Positions 59,462 through 64,000 of a stretch of 64,000 nucleotides of DNA are shown in pieces. The stretch lies in contig DATGMD010000060.1 in NCBI GenBank assembly GCA_035293805.1, positions 310,001 to 374,000 of the forward strand, written 5' to 3'. How positions within the stretch are numbered: the stretch's first letter is position 1; the number at the start of each line of letters is the position of its first letter. The position numbers were made by a program, and so were the translations under genes. Source of the stretch: JAJPHF01 sp035293805 (lineage in GTDB: Bacteria > Chloroflexota > UBA6077 > JAJPHF01). The notes beneath the pieces are model-generated. The model was given only the letters and a program-made list of their open reading frames with translations. It was not told the DNA's origin and searched no databases.

Positions 59462-60349
59462 ATGCGGGTTACCAACTCGATGATCGGCGATGCTACGGTG
59501 GCCGCCCTGCAGCAGAACCTGGAGTCGCTCAGCCAACTGGAGAAGCAGCTGACCACGGGCAAGCGGATCAATCAGCCGTCCGACGACCCGCCCGCGGTCG
59601 AGGTCGCCCTGAGCTACCAGACGAGCATCGCGGCGGGCCAGCAGTACTTGCGCAACATCAGCAGCGGCACGTCGTGGCTGCAGATGACCGATTCGACGCT
59701 CAGCAGCGCCACGAGCTTGCTGCAGCGGGCGCGGGAGCTGGCCGTGCAGGGCGCGAACGACACGCTGGCGACGAGCGACCAAGCGGACATGGCGTCGGAA
59801 GTCGATCAGCTCCTCCAGCAGATGGTGCAGCTTGGCAACAGCGGGCTGCAGGGGCAGCGGCTGTTCGCCGGGCTGAAGACGGACGCCGACCCGTTCACGC
59901 TGAACGCCGGGCCGCCGACCACGGTGGTCTACAGCGGGGACAACGGGCAGATGCAGCGCGAGATCGACACGGGCGCGACGATGACGATCAACACGCCGGG
60001 CAGCGCGGTGTTCGGCCCCGCGTTCACGGCGCTGATCAACCTGCGCGACCATCTGCAGGCGGGCGACTCGGCCGCCGTGCGCACGAACGACCTCAGCAGC
60101 CTGGACGCGGCGCTCAACACGATGATCACCGCGCGCGCGACCACCGGCGCCAAGCTGAATCGCTTGCAGGCTGCGCAGACGCAGCTCCAGCAGAGCCAGG
60201 CGCAGCTCGCGGGGATGCTGGCCACCGTGCAAGACACCGACTATGCGGCGGCCATCAGCAACTTCCAGCAGCAGAGCACGGTATACCAGGCGAGCCTGCA
60301 AGCGGCGGCTAAGATGCTGCAGCCGAGCCTGCTCGACTACCTGAGCTAA
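59462..60349 (+). CDS. flgL: Flagellar hook-associated protein FlgL (HAP3)
   Basis: 295 residues. The flagellin-like N-terminus is MRVTNSMIGDATVAALQQNL with LTTGKRINQPSDDP, then LLQRARELAVQGANDTLATS. The C-terminus is AAQTQLQQSQAQLAGMLATV with DTDYAAAISNFQQQSTVYQA. The second junction protein of the filament. ATG 59462 follows GGAGG. Confidence 0.94.
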   Translation: MRVTNSMIGDATVAALQQNLESLSQLEKQLTTGKRINQPSDDPPAVEVALSYQTSIAAGQQYLRNISSGTSWLQMTDSTLSSATSLLQRARELAVQGANDTLATSDQADMASEVDQLLQQMVQLGNSGLQGQRLFAGLKTDADPFTLNAGPPTTVVYSGDNGQMQREIDTGATMTINTPGSAVFGPAFTALINLRDHLQAGDSAAVRTNDLSSLDAALNTMITARATTGAKLNRLQAAQTQLQQSQAQLAGMLATVQDTDYAAAISNFQQQSTVYQASLQAAAKMLQPSLLDYLS

Positions 60350-60367
60350 AACCAGAGAGGATAGCCA

Positions 60368-60832
60368 ATGCTGGTACGCAGCGCGCGGCTGGGGCCCATG
60401 GAGACGTTGGCCCTGCCGGAGGAGGCGCGGCTCACGTTCCCGACGGGCCTGCCTGGCTTCGAGGACTATACGGCGTTCGCCCTGATCGAAGACGAGTACT
60501 ACGCGCCGTTCTGCTGGCTGCAGTCGCTCGACGACCCGTACATCAGCTTCCTGCTGGTGCCGCCGGGCTGCGTCGATCCGGACTACGAGCTGGCCCTGCC
60601 CGACGAGGACCGCGAGAGCCTGCGGCTGGAGGCCGGCACGGAGCCGCGCCTGTACTGCATCGTCGTCGTGCCGAAGGACGTGCAGGCGATGACCGCGAAC
60701 CTGAAGGCCCCGCTCGTCATCAACCCGGTGCGGCGGCAGGGCAAACAGGTCATCCGCACGGACGAGCGCTACGCGCTGCGCGAGCCGGTGTTACGGGGCG
60801 CGGCGGCCGAGGCGGTGGTGCAGGCATGTTAG
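60368..60832 (+). CDS. fliW: Flagellar assembly factor FliW
   Basis: 154 residues. LTFPTGLPGFEDYTAFALIE is the family start, followed by FCWLQSLDDPYISFLLVPPG, RLYCIVVVPKDVQAMTANLK and APLVINPVRRQGKQVIRTDE. FliW binds either flagellin or CsrA. When flagellin is exported, free FliW sequesters CsrA and flagellin translation resumes (known from Bacillus). It overlaps csrA by seven bases, the arrangement found with this switch. Confidence 0.95.
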   Translation: MLVRSARLGPMETLALPEEARLTFPTGLPGFEDYTAFALIEDEYYAPFCWLQSLDDPYISFLLVPPGCVDPDYELALPDEDRESLRLEAGTEPRLYCIVVVPKDVQAMTANLKAPLVINPVRRQGKQVIRTDERYALREPVLRGAAAEAVVQAC

Positions 60833-61092
60833 TGCTGAGCCGTCGAACTGGCGAGAGCATCCGCATCGGCCGCGACGTCGAGGTGGTGGTCCTGGGCACG
60901 GAGGGGCCTTACGTGCGGATCGGCGTTCGGGCGCCGCGCGAGGTGGCGGTGGTGCGCCGCGAGCTGCTGGAAGAAGTGGAGACCGAGAATCGGCGCGCGG
61001 TCGCCAAGCCGGACCCGGCGGCGCTGGCGCGGCTCACGCCCGGCCTGCGCCCGGCGCGGCCGGCGGCGGCCGGCGAGCCGCGCCAGCCCTAG
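60826..61092 (+). CDS. csrA: Translational regulator CsrA
   Basis: 88 residues. MLVLSRRTGESIRIGRDVEV, then VRIGVRAPREVAVVRREL, carries the RNA-binding first and last strands with the key Arg in PREVAVVRREL-type context. The 20-residue Pro/Ala/Arg tail beyond the usual 60-70 residues is an extension. The expected target is the flagellin leader, where a consensus site covers the ribosome site (63781-63794). The start lies inside fliW, giving coupled translation. Confidence 0.95.
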   Translation: MLVLSRRTGESIRIGRDVEVVVLGTEGPYVRIGVRAPREVAVVRRELLEEVETENRRAVAKPDPAALARLTPGLRPARPAAAGEPRQP

Positions 61093-61126
61093 CCGCCGCC
61101 GCGTGGCGGCGCGCGGCCGTTTGTCT

Positions 61127-61162
61127 GTGGCGGCCGGTACGTTCGAACGTGCCGGCCGCTAC
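61127..61162. terminator. 36-base palindrome downstream of csrA
   Basis: An 18 + 18 palindrome (left arm begins GTGGCGGCCGG, centre GTTCGAAC) pairs fully as RNA with two G-U pairs. It lies 35 bases after csrA and before the response regulator gene. It may end the late operon or bind a protein. A smaller GCCGCC/GGCGGC stem precedes it (61092-61110). Confidence 0.65.
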
Positions 61163-61196
61163 CGCTTCTTGGTAGCTTGATAGGGAACGCGGGGCC

Positions 61197-62024
61197 GTGG
61201 TGCCCCGCGCCGTGAGCCGGGTGCGCCCCGAGGAGCAGGAATTGGCTGGCGACCTTCCCGCCGCCGACGCCGCCCAGTCGGTTGACCACGCGCCGCCGGC
61301 GGGCGACCCGCCGGTGGTGCTCGTCGTGGAGGACGACGAGACGCTGCGCGAGCTGATCGCCGACCTACTCGTCGGCGCGGGCTACACGCCGCGCGGCGCG
61401 GCCGACGGCGCCGAGGCCCTCGCGGCGATCGAGGCCGGCGGGGTGGATCTCGTGCTGCTGGACCGGAACATCCCCGAGGTGGATGGCGTGGAAGTGTGCC
61501 GGCGCGTGCGGGCAGCGGGTGGCGAGGACTACCTGCCGATCATCATGCTGACGGCGCTGACCACCCGTCCGGACCGCCACGAGGGCTTCGCGGCGGGCGC
61601 CGACGACTACGTTGGCAAGCCGTTCGACATGGCCGAGCTGCTGGACCGCGTGCAGGTGTGGGTGAGCGCGCGGCGGCGGCTGGCGGCCCTGCACGGGCAG
61701 CTGCTGCGCGAGCAGCAGGCGCTGCGGGACCTGGAGCGCTCGCAGAGCGACGCCCGGCTGGAGGGGGTGCGGCTGGCCGCGCGCGAGCTGGCGCACTTGC
61801 TGAACAACGAGCTGGCGATCGCCGTGACGTCGCTCGACCTGCTGCTGCACCGCGGCGACCTTGGCGCCGACGTACGCGAGCAGGTCGCGGAAGTGGCGAC
61901 CTATCTGGATGCCGCGGTACGCTACGTGGCCCAATTCCAGCAGGTCGTGCGCGTCGAAACGAAGTCCACCCCGGTCGGCCCCGCCCTCGACCTCAACCGC
62001 TCCACCCAGGCGTCCAGCGAGTAG
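61197..62024 (+). CDS. Response regulator with a C-terminal H-box (DHp-like) region
   Basis: 275 residues. The receiver domain (about residues 40-155) has VLVVEDDETLRELIADLLVG, phospho-acceptor Asp89 in VLLDRNIPEVDG, Thr in IIMLTAL and Lys141 in YVGKPF. After a helical linker with coiled-coil character, ARELAHLLNNELAIAVTSLD resembles the H-box of histidine kinases (His200) but no ATPase domain follows. It could be a phosphorelay intermediate or a degenerate kinase. The neighbours suggest a motility role. GTG 61197 is used, and GTG 61212 is an alternative. Confidence 0.8.
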   Translation: MVPRAVSRVRPEEQELAGDLPAADAAQSVDHAPPAGDPPVVLVVEDDETLRELIADLLVGAGYTPRGAADGAEALAAIEAGGVDLVLLDRNIPEVDGVEVCRRVRAAGGEDYLPIIMLTALTTRPDRHEGFAAGADDYVGKPFDMAELLDRVQVWVSARRRLAALHGQLLREQQALRDLERSQSDARLEGVRLAARELAHLLNNELAIAVTSLDLLLHRGDLGADVREQVAEVATYLDAAVRYVAQFQQVVRVETKSTPVGPALDLNRSTQASSE

Positions 62025-62076
62025 GCGCGGACGGAGATCCCGCCTCGGCCGGCTGACGCCTTTCCTCGCACCTGGC

Positions 62077-62114
62077 ACGACGGCGCCGGGCCCTCAGTGG
62101 CCCGGCGCCGTCGT
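62077..62114 (+). terminator. Hairpin terminator of the response regulator gene
   Basis: ACGACGGCGCCGGGCC (62077-62092) pairs perfectly over 16 bp with 62099-62114 around a six-base loop, followed by CAGTTCTCC. It lies 52 bases after the stop. Confidence 0.8.
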
Positions 62115-62521
62115 CAGTTCTCCAGGAGGTGACGGTGCGCTCGATAGCGCAAAAGAGAGTGGCCGCGGTGGACGGCCCCGTGCCCACCGCGGCCACCAGC
62201 CGGCGTGTGGGGGAGCGCCGGCGTTGCCCGACCTTGGGGAGGTATCGAGCACAGCTAGGATAGCACCCATCCGTCAGGTCCGGCCCGCTCCGCGTATTAG
62301 GAAAGTGTTCGGATCCCGGGCGCGGGGAAGCAGCTCCGGGCGCAGCGGCCGCGGCGGAAGATGCGGCCGTTTGGCTGCCCCACTCGGTACGAATCACCCT
62401 AGGGGGCGGTGGAGAACGCCGCCCATAATCGGTACTGGGGCGCGGTGGGGTGGCCGGCACAACGGCGTGCGGCCAGCCCGCGCAACGCCGCCCGGCGGAG
62501 ACGAGATGGAGAGCACAAAGC
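62115..62521. other. Region between convergent response regulator and flagellin units
   Basis: About 400 bases with no gene that I can support on either strand. It contains a strong minus-strand terminator-like hairpin (62151-62196) whose transcript source is not evident. A GGAGGTGACGGTG stretch near 62124 looks like a ribosome site but leads into no convincing frame. Confidence 0.45.
62151..62196 (-). terminator. Minus-strand intrinsic terminator without an assigned gene
   Basis: GTGGCCGCGGTGG (62159-62171) pairs perfectly over 13 bp with 62184-62196. On the minus strand it is followed by TCTCTTTT (62158-62151), a genuine U-rich tail. It would end a minus-strand transcript coming from 62200-62520, either flagellin read-through or a small RNA. 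Confidence 0.65.
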
Positions 62522-62591
62522 AGCGCCCGGCCGGTGGCCGGGCGCTGCACGCGGAGCGCCAGGAGCGGGCGCCCCGCGCGCGGGGCGCCCG
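62522..62591 (-). terminator. Tandem hairpin terminators of flagellin
   Basis: First hairpin on the minus strand: 10-bp perfect stem, 62566-62575 with 62582-62591, six-base loop, starting 10 bases after the fliC stop. Second: 11-bp perfect stem AGCGCCCGGCC (62522-62532 with 62536-62546), followed by GCTTTGTGC. Two stems in a row suit a very highly expressed gene. Confidence 0.85.
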
Positions 62592-62601
62592 TCCGCGTCG
62601 T

Positions 62602-63774
62602 TTACCGCAGGAGGCTCAGGACGCCCTGCGGGACCTGGTTCGCCTGCGCCAGGATGGCGGTGCCCGCCTGCTGGAGCACCTGGTCGCGGGTGAACTGGGC
62701 CATCGTGGCCGCCATGTCGGTGTCCTGGATGCGGCTTTGCGCGGCCGACATGTTCTCCGATCCCACGGCGATGTTGTTGATCGCGTGCTGCAGTCGGTTC
62801 TGGCTGGCGCCCAGGTTGGCCCGCGTGTTGGACAGGCTGTCGATCGCCGTGTCGAGGGCGCTGGTGAGCGACTGCGCCGCAGTGACGGCGGTGCTGGTGT
62901 TGTACTGGCTGTTGAAGTTGCTCAGGGCGCTGGTGAGGCCGAGCGAGTTGATGGACACGTCGCTGAACGCCACGGTCATCGTGTCGCTCGCATTGGCGCC
63001 GACCTGGAAGTTGGCAGACGACGAGCCCGCGTTCGTCGTGACGGTCTTGCCATCGAGGCCGCTCGCGATGTTCGCGGCGGTCTCGCCGGCGGAGCCGCCG
63101 GAGAGCGTGATCTTGACGCCGAGCGCGCTGAAGTCGAGCACCTGGTTGGCGCCGGCCGCGACGGCCGACGGCGTCAGCTGCTGGCTCACGTTGTCGCTGC
63201 TCCGCGTCAGGGTGAGCACGCCCGCGTTGTTCGACAGCGTGTAGGTCTCGTTGGCCTTGGCGCCCGACACGTCCACCCCGGTGATGGCCGCGTTGCCCAC
63301 GGCGACGCCCGCCTGGGCGGTGCTGGTCGTGGTGTTCTGCGTGGTGGAGAGCGCGCCCGTGAGCAGCGCCTTGCCGTTGAACGTCGTGCGCCCGCGGACC
63401 GCGTCGACCTCGGTCTTAAGCTGCTGCAGCTCGGTGTTGATCGCGCCGCGGTCGGAGTCGTTGAGGGTGTCGTTCGCGGCCTGGACCGACAGCTCGCGCA
63501 TGCGCTGAAGCATGTTCTGGACTTCGTTCATCGCGCCTTCAGCGGTCTGCACCATCGAGATGCCGTCCTGGGCGTTGCGCTGCGCCTGGTTGAGGCCCTT
63601 GACCTGCGTCTCCAGCTTCTCGCTGATCGCGAGGCCCGCGGCGTCGTCGGCGGCGCTGTTGATGCGGAGGCCGCTGGACAGGCGCTGCACCTGGGTGGCG
63701 AGGTCGGTGGACGTGGAGTTGAGGTTGCGCTGCGCGTCGAGCGCCATGATGTTGGTGTTGATGAACATCGGCAT
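62602..63774 (-). CDS. fliC: Flagellin
   Basis: 390 residues. N-terminal D0/D1: FINTNIMALDAQRNLNSTST, QRLSSGLRINSAADDAAGLA, ISEKLETQVKGLNQAQRNAQ. C-terminal D0/D1: LGASQNRLQHAINNIAVGSE, NMSAAQSRIQDTDMAATMAQ, FTRDQVLQQAGTAILAQANQ, VPQGVLSLLR. The middle (about residues 150-280) is a Thr/Ser/Ala-rich variable domain with a Flagellin_IN-like part. It is transcribed opposite to the rest of the cluster from a sigma-28 promoter and has a CsrA site on its ribosome site. The only flagellin gene in the window. Confidence 0.97.
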   Translation of the reverse strand: MPMFINTNIMALDAQRNLNSTSTDLATQVQRLSSGLRINSAADDAAGLAISEKLETQVKGLNQAQRNAQDGISMVQTAEGAMNEVQNMLQRMRELSVQAANDTLNDSDRGAINTELQQLKTEVDAVRGRTTFNGKALLTGALSTTQNTTTSTAQAGVAVGNAAITGVDVSGAKANETYTLSNNAGVLTLTRSSDNVSQQLTPSAVAAGANQVLDFSALGVKITLSGGSAGETAANIASGLDGKTVTTNAGSSSANFQVGANASDTMTVAFSDVSINSLGLTSALSNFNSQYNTSTAVTAAQSLTSALDTAIDSLSNTRANLGASQNRLQHAINNIAVGSENMSAAQSRIQDTDMAATMAQFTRDQVLQQAGTAILAQANQVPQGVLSLLR

Positions 63775-63780
63775 TGGAAC

Positions 63781-63814
63781 GTACCTCCCTGTATTGTGAG
63801 GCGGTCTGCCTCAC
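63781..63814 (-). promoter_or_regulatory. CsrA-type site on the flagellin ribosome site, with adjacent stem-loop
   Basis: On the mRNA, AUACAGGGAGGUAC (63794-63781) matches the CsrA consensus RUACARGGAUGU except at one position and contains the Shine-Dalgarno GGGAGGU, seven bases before AUG. Directly upstream GUGAGGC/GCCUCAC (63814-63808 with 63802-63796) forms a 7-bp stem with a five-base loop. Bound CsrA would hide the ribosome site. Confidence 0.75.
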
Positions 63815-63948
63815 GCTCCCTGGCTGTCCTTGGGGCGCCGCGCGTGGGATGGACTCGCCTGGTCGCTCTGTGGGGCCACCTCCCCTCCACCCTCTCGCCG
63901 CTCGCGGCCCTGCGCCGCGAGGTCGGTGCGTGTCGCCCGACAGTAGGG

Positions 63949-63975
63949 TTATCGGCGGCCCGAGCGAAATGTTTA
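63949..63975 (-). promoter_or_regulatory. Consensus sigma-28 promoter of flagellin
   Basis: Read on the minus strand: TAAA (63975-63972), 15-base spacer, GCCGATAA (63956-63949). This equals the FliA consensus TAAA-N15-GCCGATAA exactly. The expected leader is about 165-170 bases. Confidence 0.93.
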
Positions 63976-64000
63976 GCACCACCGCACCTCGCTCTCGGCA

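Overview
The window reads as a chromosome segment of a very GC-rich (about 70%), probably monoderm bacterium. I would place it in Chloroflexota, near the Thermomicrobia/Sphaerobacter side. That placement is inferred from gene content and protein style (PAC2 protein, GWAAD-type secreted protein, ferritin-like and NMT1-type lipoproteins, frequent GTG/TTG starts, possible leaderless genes). No 16S gene is present to test it.

Layout. (1) 1-5532 is the conserved near-origin block: a radical SAM fragment at the left edge, then rpmH-rnpA-yidD-yidC-jag, a PfkB-type kinase, and parA-parB. (2) 5591-13996 holds an orphan substrate-binding lipoprotein, a heptose-type nucleotidyltransferase divergent from two glycosyltransferases, an amidohydrolase, a PAC2 protein, a secreted Pro/Trp-rich protein and a DUF815 AAA+ ATPase. 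(3) 14041-19876 holds a DUF2231-Rieske protein, a solo hydantoinase A, a VapBC-type pair, an HdeD-like membrane protein and a RodZ-like HTH protein. (4) 20092-24718 has recA-recX behind an SOS-box promoter, a silk-like secreted protein, a ferritin-like protein and two small membrane or lipid-anchored proteins. (5) 24707-33690 has an MFS transporter, an M1 aminopeptidase, a secreted Ig-like protein, an exo/endonuclease-phosphatase protein, a second orphan substrate-binding protein and a C-terminal processing protease. (6) 33764-42054 has smpB next to ssrA (tmRNA), a GT-C glycosyltransferase, a Uma2 protein, endonuclease-type mutL, and a MarR/DHA2 efflux pair.

(7) 42369-63975 is a large flagellar cluster: flbD-motA-motB-fliL-fliM-fliN-fliO-fliP-fliQ-fliR-flhB-flhA, a PilZ protein plus a small membrane protein where flhF/flhG often sit, fliA, an RskA-like LPxTG protein, two flgF/flgG rod genes, then flgM-flgN-flgK-flgL-fliW-csrA, a response regulator with an orphan H-box, and flagellin on the opposite strand. 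The regulatory circuit is visible in the DNA. FliA (sigma-28) and FlgM are both encoded. A textbook sigma-28 promoter (TAAA-N15-GCCGATAA) precedes flagellin, and a near-match lies upstream of flgM. A CsrA-consensus site covers the flagellin Shine-Dalgarno, next to a stem-loop, while fliW-csrA overlap in the same cluster. Ring, export-ATPase, hook, cap and P/L-ring genes are not in the window.

The window is also rich in dispersed repeats of at least four kinds. One is a heptamer tandem repeat (CTCAGCA) that also sits in frame inside coding genes. Another is a CCCTCTCCC/GGGAGAGGG family. The last two are G-tract families confined here to gaps of the flagellar cluster. These, and the reconstructed tmRNA tag, are the most unusual signals.
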